Part shown: positions 15,833-24,217 of the stretch, piece by piece
Numbering within the stretch: the first letter of the stretch is position 1
How the letters are laid out: every line of letters starts with the position of its first letter
Assembly (NCBI RefSeq): GCF_040706555.1
Contig: NZ_JAPDRH010000001.1
Location: 1 to 64,000, forward strand
Source: Lentisalinibacter salinarum
Lineage (GTDB): Bacteria > Pseudomonadota > Gammaproteobacteria > Steroidobacterales > Woeseiaceae
Reading direction: 5' to 3'
DNA length: 64,000 nucleotides
The notes under the pieces: model-generated
What the model saw: only the letters and a program-made list of their open reading frames with translations
The model's database searches: none
What the model was told of the DNA's origin: nothing
Position numbers and translations under genes: made by a program

Positions 15833-17649
15833 ACGTTCGTGACCGCCTGGTTGTAGTTGACGGTGTCGATGCCGATACCTCCGCTCGCCGAGAAGGTCAG
15901 GCCCATGAAGTCGAGCGGGTAATAGCTGAACCAGGCGCCGCTGCCGACGTCGCCGACGCCGACGGGGATGGAGACGCTGGCGCCGCGGGCGTAGCCGCCG
16001 ATGCCGCCGGCCGGCGCACTCCAGAGGCCGAGGGTGCCCGTGAATCCGACCGACACCGAGGCGCCGGTGGAGACGACCGTCGACATGTAGAAGCGGTAGT
16101 CGCCGTCCCAGTCCATGGCCAGTCCGGCTTCCTGGGCCGCGCCCGCGATCGCCTTGACCTCGGGAGCGCCGCCGAAGGTCAGCGTCTCGAAGCCGGACGC
16201 GCGGGACTGGTCGCGCAGGCGGGCGAAGCCCGGTGTCCGCATGATGATGCTGACGGCCCTGGGCCCGTCCTTGTCGAGGATCGCCCGCCGCAGGTCCCGG
16301 TTGCCGGCGAGTTCCAGCACGAACTGGCCGGCAACGACCTGCAGCGCCTGGTGCGCCTCCCGGCGCTCCTTCGCGAGCCGGACGACATCGTTCTTGCCGG
16401 CACCCGCCCCGCATACTCGGTCATAGGGCGGTCCCACCTGCTGCAGCGCCTTCGGAGGCGCGGCCTGCAGACTCAGGCCCGCGTCGCAGTAGAACTCCGT
16501 CCTGCAGCTCTGACCCGGGTTGAACGCGCCGAGAAAGGCGACCTTGCTCGAGCCCTCGGGGCAGGCGTAGCACCTGCCCTTGCTCTCGAAGGTGTCGGCC
16601 GGGCAGCCATAGGCCGAACGGACGAAGGTGGCGCTCACCTCCCGCTTGTCGAAGCCGAGCCCGCGCTCCTTGCAGGCCTTCGGTTTGTGGATCGGCGTCA
16701 GGGTGCGCTTGTAGCCATTCGGGCAGCGCCAGCACTCGCCCCCGTTATGGGGTGTGAAATACAGCTGCTTGCCCTTGCAGCCCCAGTTCTCAGCGTCCTT
16801 GACGAAGACGGCGTCGACCTTTTTCTCCTCGCCGCAGGGTTCCGCGCCGTCTTCACCGCACATGAGGTCCGGCGGGCCGAAGGAGTCGTTCATCGTGCTG
16901 TTGCGGCTGCGGGCCCAGGAGGAAGGGCCCGCCGTCTGTGCCGTCCCGGCCGGCGGCGCAGCCGGCTGGTAGACGGGCTGTTGAGCTGGCGGCGCGGCGG
17001 GTGGCGCGGGAGGCGGTGGATAGGGTTGCGCCTGCGGTTGATACGCCTGCTGTGGCGGAGCGGGCTGGTATGCGGGGGGTGCGGGCTGATAGGTGCCGGG
17101 GGCAGGACCCTGCGGAGCCGCAATTCCTGCCGCGGTCATCTCCTGGGCATACCACTGCGGGTTGTCCAGCTGCACGGGGATCAGCTTGTACTGGACCGGC
17201 ATCAGCGCCGTCGTCACGGATACCGCGAGGCTTCGGTCCGGCTGCACGGTCGCCGTCAGCTGTCCCATCAAAGGCAGGTCGCTGCCCGTGTACTTGCCCG
17301 GCGCGGCCGGCGCGATATCGCGGAGCACCACCATGCCCGGCTCCACCTTCAGCACGAACATGTGCAGCCAGGGGTCGACGGCGTAGGCGCGGCCCCCCTC
17401 GATGCGGATCTTCTTGCGGATGGTATTCACCAGCCAGGTGCCGTCCAGCGGCATGGGCTGCGTGGCCGGTACCTGATCCGCGGTGGGCAGGAACGCCGGA
17501 ATCTGCGGGATCTGCGGGGTCTGCGCCAGCACCGGCGCCGTCAGGGCTGCGAACAGCATGGCGGCGCACAAGCCGGTATTACGGGCCTTGCGGGGCGGGC
17601 GGCGGAGCAGTCGGTCTCCGCGAGGCGGCAGGAACGCCATCGTTGCCAT
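15826..17649 (-). CDS. Large secreted protein with a proline/glutamine-rich linker and cysteine-rich middle; function unknown
   Basis: A 607-residue protein with a signal peptide (long basic n-region, hydrophobic LCAAMLFAALTAPVLAQ). Three parts follow. Residues about 45-190 form a beta-rich domain (PLDGTWLVNTIRKKIRI). Residues about 190-245 are a low-complexity Pro/Gln/Tyr linker with repeated YQPAPP units. The C-terminal part has CxxC-like cysteine pairs (GGECWRCPNG, CYACPEG) and a glycine-rich beta region (VSVGFTGTLGLWSAPAGG). The even spread of cysteines suggests disulfides. I chose ATG 17649 because GGAGAG lies just upstream; ATG 17676 is the alternative. No family is recognised. The ECF sigma gene lies 73 bases upstream on the same strand. 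Confidence 0.65.
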   Translation of the reverse strand: MATMAFLPPRGDRLLRRPPRKARNTGLCAAMLFAALTAPVLAQTPQIPQIPAFLPTADQVPATQPMPLDGTWLVNTIRKKIRIEGGRAYAVDPWLHMFVLKVEPGMVVLRDIAPAAPGKYTGSDLPLMGQLTATVQPDRSLAVSVTTALMPVQYKLIPVQLDNPQWYAQEMTAAGIAAPQGPAPGTYQPAPPAYQPAPPQQAYQPQAQPYPPPPAPPAAPPAQQPVYQPAAPPAGTAQTAGPSSWARSRNSTMNDSFGPPDLMCGEDGAEPCGEEKKVDAVFVKDAENWGCKGKQLYFTPHNGGECWRCPNGYKRTLTPIHKPKACKERGLGFDKREVSATFVRSAYGCPADTFESKGRCYACPEGSSKVAFLGAFNPGQSCRTEFYCDAGLSLQAAPPKALQQVGPPYDRVCGAGAGKNDVVRLAKERREAHQALQVVAGQFVLELAGNRDLRRAILDKDGPRAVSIIMRTPGFARLRDQSRASGFETLTFGGAPEVKAIAGAAQEAGLAMDWDGDYRFYMSTVVSTGASVSVGFTGTLGLWSAPAGGIGGYARGASVSIPVGVGDVGSGAWFSYYPLDFMGLTFSASGGIGIDTVNYNQAVTNVY

Positions 17650-17722
17650 GGTCTCTCTCCGTTTCATGGATCTCATGCCCCTAAGCAGGGGATGGCCGGA
17701 GAAACGATAAAGAGACCGGCTG

Positions 17723-18307
17723 TCAGTCGGGTTTTTTCTTTTCGCTCATGTACTTGCGCAGCCAGGCCCGAGCCAGACGCAGGTCCCGCCGGCTGGTCGG
17801 CTCGGAGACCCCCACCACCCGGGCGGCCTGCTCGTGGGTCAGGCCGCCGAAGTAGTGCAGCTCCAGAATGCGGGCCATGCGCTCGTCGAAACCGGCGAGC
17901 TTGGACAGGGCTTCGTCGAGGTCGAGCAGATCCTCGTCCGCGTCGCTGCCCACCGCGGACTCGTCGAGGGTGACGCGCAGGACATCGCCGCCGCGCTTGG
18001 CGGCGTTGCGGGCATTCGCGTGATTGACCAGCAGGCGGCGCATCATGCGTGCCGCCAGCGCGTAGAAGTGCGTCCGGTCCTGCCAGTCGGTATCCACGCC
18101 GATCAGCTTCTCGTAGGCCTCGTGCACGAGGGCCGTCGGCTGCAGCGTATGGCCCGCCGACTCGCTGCCGAACAGGCGCTGGGCTATCCGCCGCAGTTCC
18201 CCGTAGACCAGCGGCGTCAGCGACTCCAGGGCGGCCGCGTCACCATCGGCCCAGTCACGCAGGAGTTGCGTGATTTCTCCGGCATCGGGCGGCGAAGGCT
18301 CAGACAC
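17723..18307 (-). CDS. ECF RNA polymerase sigma factor (TIGR02999-type)
   Basis: A 194-residue sigma-70 family protein. Region 2 is visible as VYGELRRIAQRLF and LQPTALVHEAYEKLIG, with the DRTHFYALAARMMRRLLVNHA stretch. Region 4 carries the helix-turn-helix LTHEQAARVVGVSEPTSRRDLRLARAWLR. The sequence matches the ECF subgroup often encoded next to serine/threonine kinases or TPR proteins, but no such partner and no anti-sigma gene is seen here. The secreted Pro/Cys-rich protein immediately downstream on the same strand may be a target or partner; this is a guess from position. Confidence 0.88.
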   Translation of the reverse strand: MSEPSPPDAGEITQLLRDWADGDAAALESLTPLVYGELRRIAQRLFGSESAGHTLQPTALVHEAYEKLIGVDTDWQDRTHFYALAARMMRRLLVNHANARNAAKRGGDVLRVTLDESAVGSDADEDLLDLDEALSKLAGFDERMARILELHYFGGLTHEQAARVVGVSEPTSRRDLRLARAWLRKYMSEKKKPD

Positions 18308-18325
18308 GGCGCGATCCGGGCTGCG

Positions 18326-19339
18326 TCAGGGCGAGAGGATGACGCCGAGGGCGTCGGGTTCGCGGCCGGTGGTCCAGCGCCGGACCACGCGCCACTCCCT
18401 CGTGTCGATCACGGCCACCTCGTCACCGCCGCTGACGGCCACGTAGGCGTATTTGCCGTCCGGGTGGATCTCCACGCCGATCGGCAGAGCCGCGCGGCCG
18501 AGCAAGGTGTCGCGGTACTCGGCGTTGGGTTCAGCCACCGTGAGCGTGGTCACCAGGTCGCGCTCCTCCACGTCGAAGACGGAGACGGTACCCGCCCGGG
18601 CATTCGTCACGAGGGCGTTGCGGCCATCGGGTGTGATGGCGATGCGGATCGGCACCCCGGCCGATTCGAGGGTGGCCAGTTTATCGAGGGAGACGGCATC
18701 GACGATGCTGATCGTGTCGGCGGCTCGATTGGTGACCCACACCTCGTTGCCCGCGCGGGCCACTGCTACGCCCTCGGCGCCGTCGCCGGTGCGGATGGAA
18801 CCGGTCACCTTGCCCTTCGAGAGATCCACGCGCTCCAGCGTCCCCGCGGCGATATTCGTAACCCAGGCCAGTGAGCCGTCGGGAGAGACGGCCACCATAT
18901 GAGCCGTGCCGGCGCCCACCGGGATGCGTTCGAGCACCTCACCGGCGCCGATGTCGACCACCAGCAGTTCAGCGGCTCCCTCGGCCGTGACCGCCAGCCG
19001 GTCATCATCGAGGAATGCCATGCCGTGGGGGCGGGTGTTCGTCCCGAGATCCACCACGCGCACCACCTCGCCGAGCCGAGAGTCGTACACGGTCAGGCTG
19101 TCGCCCGGTGCGTCCCGACGACCGTAATTGCTCACGACCGCGTGACGCCCGTCCGGGGAAACCTCGATCTCGTGCGGGCCCTCGCCGGAGTCGAACCAGG
19201 CTAGCCTCTCGCCGGACCCCGCATCGAGGACCCACACCGTGTCCGCGCTCTTGTTGCCCACCAGTAAAACGTCGGTCGCACCGGCCGCAGGCAACAGCAA
19301 CGCGAGTGCAGGCCAGAGCAGGCTCCTGATTCTTTGCAT
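18326..19339 (-). CDS. Exported YVTN/YncE-type beta-propeller protein
   Basis: A 337-residue protein with a signal peptide (MQRIRSLLWPALALLLPAAG). It contains about seven propeller blades of the form VSPDGRHAVVSN, VSPDGSLAWVTN, ITPDGRNALVTN and IHPDGKYAYVAV, the YVTN family pattern. Such proteins bind ligands or partners and are rarely enzymes. ATG 19339 is preferred because GGAG lies 8 bases upstream. A GTG at 19348 would overlap the hemG stop, but the GGAG directly abuts it, which is too close. It lies immediately downstream of hemG and is probably co-transcribed with it. Confidence 0.82.
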   Translation of the reverse strand: MQRIRSLLWPALALLLPAAGATDVLLVGNKSADTVWVLDAGSGERLAWFDSGEGPHEIEVSPDGRHAVVSNYGRRDAPGDSLTVYDSRLGEVVRVVDLGTNTRPHGMAFLDDDRLAVTAEGAAELLVVDIGAGEVLERIPVGAGTAHMVAVSPDGSLAWVTNIAAGTLERVDLSKGKVTGSIRTGDGAEGVAVARAGNEVWVTNRAADTISIVDAVSLDKLATLESAGVPIRIAITPDGRNALVTNARAGTVSVFDVEERDLVTTLTVAEPNAEYRDTLLGRAALPIGVEIHPDGKYAYVAVSGGDEVAVIDTREWRVVRRWTTGREPDALGVILSP

Positions 19340-19344
19340 CGCGC

Positions 19345-19881
19345 TCACTCCAGCGTCAGCAGATGGCGGCCGTAGGCAGCCACGTCGTCCCAGTCCGTGT
19401 AGTCGATGACGGCACTGCGGTCGGTGGGTCCGCCCGTGAACTTCATGATCATCTGGATCGCGATGGTGTCCAGCGGGCCCCAGGAGGGGTAATCCACCTT
19501 GCCGGCCAGTACCTTGAGATCCCGCGGCTGCCAGGGCGAGCGTTCGAGGAACTTCTGCATGTAGCGGTTGCCTTCCACCGTCGCTTTCTCCGGTGTGCGG
19601 GCCGTGACCGACACGTTGAAGAAGCTGTGCGGTTTGGCTTCGAGCGCTTCCTTGTGTCCCCGGATGAAATCGAACACCTCGTCGTCATAGCTGCCGTAGT
19701 AGACGGGGGCGCCAAGCGCCAGCACGTCGGGTGTGTCGAGATCCGCTCCCTCGTGGAGGGCCTCGACCAGGTCCATCATCGCGGCCGTGCCGCCTGCCTC
19801 GGCGATCGCATCGCACATCCGGCGCGCGATCCGCGCCGTGTGGCCGCTGCGGCTCCTGTAGAGGACCAGTACCGATGTCAT
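19345..19881 (-). CDS. hemG: Protoporphyrinogen IX oxidase, HemG type (flavodoxin-like)
   Basis: A 178-residue flavodoxin-fold protein, the normal HemG length. The N-terminal VLVLYRSRSGHTARIA is the FMN phosphate loop. The region WQPRDLKVLAGKVDYPSWG through MIMKFTGGPTDRS to YTDWDD is diagnostic of HemG rather than of ordinary flavodoxins. HemG oxidises protoporphyrinogen IX to protoporphyrin IX, passing electrons to quinones in the inner membrane, in heme biosynthesis. It is divergent from msrB with a 162-base gap and is followed by the YVTN propeller gene. Confidence 0.92.
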   Translation of the reverse strand: MTSVLVLYRSRSGHTARIARRMCDAIAEAGGTAAMMDLVEALHEGADLDTPDVLALGAPVYYGSYDDEVFDFIRGHKEALEAKPHSFFNVSVTARTPEKATVEGNRYMQKFLERSPWQPRDLKVLAGKVDYPSWGPLDTIAIQMIMKFTGGPTDRSAVIDYTDWDDVAAYGRHLLTLE

Positions 19882-20043
19882 CCGCTGAACTCCTGAACGC
19901 TGCAACGCCTGTATCGCAGCATACCGGTGCGCCCGCCTATTCCCAAGAGTGCCGCCTCGTGAGCGCTGTCCCGTTCGTCGCGGGAATAATCCGAACGTCT
20001 TTCCGGTCCGAATAAGTAGACACTCCGTAAATGAGACCCGTAC

Positions 20044-20586
20044 ATGAATCGACGCAAACTGCTGACCGGCCTGCTCTGCGCCACGGGCGCTGCGGCCGCG
20101 GCTCGCCTGCTTCCCGGCCGCCTGCATGCAGCGGAAGAGACGGGGGGCAAGGCGGACGACGAGTTCCCGCCCGTGAACATCACCCGCGAGCAATGGCAGG
20201 AGATACTGCCCGCGGACCGCTACCGCATCCTCTTCCGCGAGGGCACTGAGGCGGCGGGGTCGAGCCCGCTGGACAAGGTCTACGACCCCGGCACCTACAT
20301 CTGCGCGGCGTGCTTTCTGCCGCTGTTCGCGAGTGAGGACAAGTTCGACAGCGGCACGGGCTGGCCCAGCTTCACGCAGCCCATCGAGGGCCGGGTCGGC
20401 ACCAAACTGGACTTCAGGCTGATCCTGCCCCGCACCGAGTATCACTGCATCCGCTGCGGCGGCCACCAGGGACACGTGTTCGACGACGGTCCGCCGCCGA
20501 CCGGCCAGCGCTGGTGCAACAACGGCCTCGCCCTGCGCTTCGTCCCGGAAGGCGAGGCCCTGCCCGAGTTGAGGACTTCCGCATGA
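20044..20586 (+). CDS. msrB: Exported peptide methionine (R)-S-oxide reductase MsrB
   Basis: A 180-residue protein with a twin-arginine-like N-terminus (MNRRKLLTGLL, then an alanine-rich core and a site near LHAAE), so it should act in the periplasm. The MsrB domain spans about residues 42-175. It has both zinc-binding pairs (CAAC and CIRC), the GTGWPSF motif and the catalytic cysteine in RWCNNG. It reduces methionine-R-sulfoxide in proteins. It overlaps msrA by 4 bases (ATGA). Most MsrB proteins are cytosolic, so an exported pair implies repair of oxidised envelope proteins. Confidence 0.93.
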   Translation: MNRRKLLTGLLCATGAAAAARLLPGRLHAAEETGGKADDEFPPVNITREQWQEILPADRYRILFREGTEAAGSSPLDKVYDPGTYICAACFLPLFASEDKFDSGTGWPSFTQPIEGRVGTKLDFRLILPRTEYHCIRCGGHQGHVFDDGPPPTGQRWCNNGLALRFVPEGEALPELRTSA

Positions 20587-21191
20587 GAAACCGTATCGCC
20601 GCATTCGCACTGGCGCTGGCGCTCGGGCCGATGCTGGCCGGGCCGCTGGCCGCGGCAGAGGCGGTCGCCACTTTCGCGGGCGGCTGCTTCTGGTGCATGG
20701 AGCCGCCCTACGACAAGCTGGAAGGGGTGAAATCGACCGTGTCCGGCTTCATGGGCGGCCACGTGAAGGACCCGAGCTACCAACAGGTGGTCCGTGGCGG
20801 CACCGGGCACGCCGAGGTGGTGCAGGTCACCTACGACCCCGAGGTGGTGAGCTACGAGACGCTGCTGGCGGTGTACTGGCGCAATGTCGATCCCTTCGAC
20901 GGCGGCGGGCAGTTCTGCGACCGCGGAGCGTCCTACCGGCCGGAGATCTTCTGGCACACGGCGGCACAGAGAGAGACGGCGGCGGCATCGAAGTCCGAGC
21001 TGCAGGAGCGCTTCGACCAGGAAATCGCCGTCGCGGTGACCGAAGCCGGAGAGTTCTACCCGGCCGAGGATTACCACCAGAATTACTACGAGAAAAACCC
21101 CGTGCGCTACAAGTTCTACCGCTGGAACTGCGGGCGCGACCAGCGTCTGGAAGAGGTGTGGGGCGAACAGGCCGGCGGCGGCACGGGTTAG
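20583..21191 (+). CDS. msrA: Exported peptide methionine (S)-S-oxide reductase MsrA
   Basis: A 202-residue protein with a Sec signal peptide (MRNRIAAFALALALGPMLAG, cleavage near AAAEA). It has the catalytic motif GGCFWCME, the GGTGHAEVVQVTYDP strand and the substrate region DGGGQFCDRGASYRPEIF. It reduces methionine-S-sulfoxide and complements the R-specific MsrB encoded just upstream with an ATGA overlap. An extra cysteine near the C-terminus (RWNCGRD) may serve as the resolving cysteine. Its 3' end overlaps the convergent dehydrogenase gene by 4 bases. Confidence 0.93.
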   Translation: MRNRIAAFALALALGPMLAGPLAAAEAVATFAGGCFWCMEPPYDKLEGVKSTVSGFMGGHVKDPSYQQVVRGGTGHAEVVQVTYDPEVVSYETLLAVYWRNVDPFDGGGQFCDRGASYRPEIFWHTAAQRETAAASKSELQERFDQEIAVAVTEAGEFYPAEDYHQNYYEKNPVRYKFYRWNCGRDQRLEEVWGEQAGGGTG

Positions 21192-22402
21192 GCCGCCTTT
21201 TCGCTGATCTCGCGCAGTATCCCGATGGTGCCCTCCCGGTCCAGCATCCGCGGCACCGGGTAGGCCTCGCACTCCTTCAGCGCCAGCGCGCAGAGATAGT
21301 CGTAATCCTCGGGCCGGATCTTCTCCGATTTCTCGGGCAGGCCGACTGCCCTCTTCAGCTCCCGAACCGCGGCGATGAAGGCCCGTGCGTTCGCTTCCCC
21401 GCCGGCGCCTTCTTCGGCTACCCCGGCCAGTTCGGCGAGTTCGGCCAGCCGCGGCCGGGTCTCGTCGAAGGTGAATTCCAGCACGTGGGGCAGCACCAGC
21501 GAATTGGCAAGGCCGTGCGGGATGCCGTACCTGCCGCCCAGCTGATGAGCGATGGCATGCACGTTGCCGACGTTCACCTGGTTGATGGCGATGCCGGCAT
21601 AGTAGGCGGCCAGCGACATGCCCTCACGCGCCTCCCGGTTGCTGCCGTCCCGGTACGCCGTCTCCAGGTGGCGGAAGATCAGCTTCACCGCGGCCGCGGC
21701 GTTCTGGCGGGCCGTGCCACGGTCCCAGGTGCAGATGTAGGCCTCGACGGCGTGGGTGAGCGCATCCAGACCCGTGGCGGCGGTAATCGGGCCGGGCAGA
21801 CCCATGAGCAGATCCGGGTCCAGTGCCACGGCGGCCGGCAGCAGCTGTCGGGCACTGATCACCGCCTTCTCGTGTGTCTCGTCGTCGGAGAGGACGGAAC
21901 CGATGGTGGCCTCCGATCCGGTGCCCGAGGTGGTGGGGATGGCGTAGATGGGGGGCACCTCGTGCCTGATCTTGGCGAAGCCCACCCACTCGTGCGGATC
22001 CCGGTCGCTGGATGCGGCGGCCGCGATGATCTTGGCCGCATCCATGGACGAGCCGCCGCCGACGGCCACGACTGCTTCAGCGCCGTGTTCCCGCCACGCC
22101 GCGACGCCGGCCGCCACTTGCCCGAACGTCGGGTCCGGCTCGACGCCGTCGAACACGGCGTGGTCGACGCCGGCCTCGGCGAGCGCGGCCGTGACCGGGT
22201 CGACCAGACCGAGTTCGCGCAGCGGCCTGTCGGTCACCACCAGCACCCGGCGGACGCCCATCTGGCCGATGTAGCGGCATAGCTGTGCAGCGCTGCCGCT
22301 GCCGCTGAACGCCATGTAGCTGGCGCCGGGCAGAAAGGTCGCGACGGTCTTCATCAGCCTGAGGATCAGAGCGTGTCTGGCTTTACGCGGCAATATCGGC
22401 AC
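21188..22402 (-). CDS. Iron-containing (group III) alcohol dehydrogenase
   Basis: A 404-residue protein. The nucleotide-binding GGGSSMDAAK motif, PTTSGTGSEAT, and the metal-ligand region (GLDALTHAVEAY, AIAHQLGGRYGIPHGLANSLVLPHVLEF) are those of the Fe-ADH family, with the expected Asp and His ligands. It oxidises alcohols or reduces aldehydes with NAD(P); the substrate cannot be told from sequence. The GTG at 22402 is chosen because GGAGG lies about 9 bases upstream. It runs convergent with msrA and is followed by the antiporter operon on the same strand. Confidence 0.9.
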   Translation of the reverse strand: MPILPRKARHALILRLMKTVATFLPGASYMAFSGSGSAAQLCRYIGQMGVRRVLVVTDRPLRELGLVDPVTAALAEAGVDHAVFDGVEPDPTFGQVAAGVAAWREHGAEAVVAVGGGSSMDAAKIIAAAASSDRDPHEWVGFAKIRHEVPPIYAIPTTSGTGSEATIGSVLSDDETHEKAVISARQLLPAAVALDPDLLMGLPGPITAATGLDALTHAVEAYICTWDRGTARQNAAAAVKLIFRHLETAYRDGSNREAREGMSLAAYYAGIAINQVNVGNVHAIAHQLGGRYGIPHGLANSLVLPHVLEFTFDETRPRLAELAELAGVAEEGAGGEANARAFIAAVRELKRAVGLPEKSEKIRPEDYDYLCALALKECEAYPVPRMLDREGTIGILREISEKAA

Positions 22403-22480
22403 GGCGACTTCCCTCCTCTCGCTTCCTGCCCCCGATTATCGCACTCCCGGCTTCTTTCGTGGCCCCGTGAAAGCCGCAGC

Positions 22481-24217
22481 TCACATCAGCAGCCAGGCTG
22501 CCGTCACGCCGAGCACTGCCACGAGGGTGCCCGTAACGGACCAGGCCATGAGCCGGTCCTCCGCCGACGCCGCGAGCGACTCCCAGCGCGCATTGGCCCG
22601 CAGCCCCGCGCGGGGTGCCCTGTCACGGGCCGAGGCCGCGGCTGCGCCGAGACGCAGCGATGCGCTACGCGCCCGATCACCGGCTGCAAGCAGCAGACGC
22701 TCCAGCGCGATGCCCAGGTCGCCCGGCGGCAGGGCAGGCAGCGCGAAGAGGCGTCCCGTCCGCTGCAGGTAGTGCGCCGCGGCGGCCAGCAGTGCGGTGA
22801 CCAGCAGGGGCTGCACCGCGCCCCACTGGGCGCGTCGGGCCAGCGCGGCGACGCGCAGGTCCGCGTCGCCGACCATCCACGGCAGGCTCAGCGCGGCGGC
22901 GAACAACAGCAGCCAGGGCGTCAGCAGCCCGGCGGCCGGCCCGCCTCCGGCGCCGGCCGGCCAGGCGAGCCTCAGGAATCGGAGCATCAGAAGCGCCGTG
23001 AGTACCGAGCTCAGCGCGAGCAGCCAGGGCAGGTGGTCGTGCCAGGGGCCGATGATGCCCGCAGCGCCCGCCTTGATGCCGGTCTTCGCCAGCAGTCCGG
23101 CGGTGAGCGGGGCGGCACTGAGCGAAAGGGCGGCCGTGGTGAGGACGAACCGGCCCAGCACGGCCACGCGCCCGCGCGCCGTCTTCATCACGGCGATACC
23201 GAGGAACAGCGTTCCCTTGGCAAGGCAGTGATGCACCATGAACACCAGTAGCGCGGTGCCAAGCAGGGGCCACCGATCGGGTGTGCCGAGGCCGAGGCCC
23301 ACCGGCACCATCATGAGCCCCATCTGGCTCATGCTGGAGTAGGCGAGGACCGTCTTCGCCTCGCGCTGGGGCAGGCCCGCGAAGACGCCCCAGGCGGCGG
23401 TCATCAGGCCGGCCGCGGCCAGCGCCGAACCCCACGCGGGCAGCGCCGCCTCGCCGAGGGGCAGCAGCCGAATCCAGGCGAGCAGCCCCGCCTTGATCAT
23501 GGCGCCGGAGAGTACGGCGCTCGCCGGCGTCGGCGCGACCGGGTGCGCCAGTGGCAGCCAGTAGTGCGCGCCGACCAGGCCGGCCTTCACGCCGAAACCG
23601 GCGATCAGGAGGCCGATGGCCGTTCCATGCTCGCCGGCCGCCAGGGTCGCGCGCAGCGTCGCGAATCCGGTGTCGCCCAGCCCGGCCGTGAGCATGAGCC
23701 CGACGATCACGCAGACTTCGCCGAGCACCGCCAGCGCGATGTAGTAACGACCCGCGTGGCGGGCCCGGTCGCTGCCGTCGTGCACGATCAGGCCGTAGGC
23801 GCCGAAGGTCATGACGGTAAAGCCGAGATAGAAGGCGATGGCATCCAGCGCCAGCAGCAACAGGAAGTTGCCCGCCATGGTCACGAGGAAGAAGGCGAAG
23901 AACGTATGCCGTCGCGGATCGTCCGCCAGCACGGATGACGCGGCCAGGCCCGCCGCGAGCCAGAGGCCGGTCATCGCGGGCAGCAGCGCCGCGCCGACGG
24001 CATCGATACCGAGCCTGCCGCCGAACAGCAGCCAGTGGTACTCCGAGCTGCCACTGCCGCCGAGCAGCGCGACCAGCAGCAGCGGCAGCGGTGCCCAGGG
24101 CGCCAGCCGCCCGGCCAGCGGCCGCGTCCTGGCCGGCGCCAGCGCCAGGCTGTGTGCGAGCGGCCAGCAGACGCCCGCAAGGACGGCGGCCGCGGCGACC
24201 GGGGCCGCGCCGGTCAT
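22481..24217 (-). CDS. Antiporter-like membrane subunit (MrpD/NuoM paralogue 4), TM5 glutamate missing
   Basis: A 578-residue protein with about 14 predicted membrane helices. It keeps the TM7-8 region with lysine (GFGVKAGLVGAHYWLPLAHPVAPTPASAV) and a second lysine (GAMIKAGLL), hallmarks of proton-conducting antiporter-type subunits. The position of the usual TM5 glutamate reads FYLGFTVMT, so that residue seems lost. The C-terminus has a long amphipathic helix region and a final membrane helix, reminiscent of the lateral helix of NuoL. It is the last gene of the operon; its ATG overlaps the preceding stop by 4 bases. Confidence 0.78.
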   Translation of the reverse strand: MTGAAPVAAAAVLAGVCWPLAHSLALAPARTRPLAGRLAPWAPLPLLLVALLGGSGSSEYHWLLFGGRLGIDAVGAALLPAMTGLWLAAGLAASSVLADDPRRHTFFAFFLVTMAGNFLLLLALDAIAFYLGFTVMTFGAYGLIVHDGSDRARHAGRYYIALAVLGEVCVIVGLMLTAGLGDTGFATLRATLAAGEHGTAIGLLIAGFGVKAGLVGAHYWLPLAHPVAPTPASAVLSGAMIKAGLLAWIRLLPLGEAALPAWGSALAAAGLMTAAWGVFAGLPQREAKTVLAYSSMSQMGLMMVPVGLGLGTPDRWPLLGTALLVFMVHHCLAKGTLFLGIAVMKTARGRVAVLGRFVLTTAALSLSAAPLTAGLLAKTGIKAGAAGIIGPWHDHLPWLLALSSVLTALLMLRFLRLAWPAGAGGGPAAGLLTPWLLLFAAALSLPWMVGDADLRVAALARRAQWGAVQPLLVTALLAAAAHYLQRTGRLFALPALPPGDLGIALERLLLAAGDRARSASLRLGAAAASARDRAPRAGLRANARWESLAASAEDRLMAWSVTGTLVAVLGVTAAWLLM

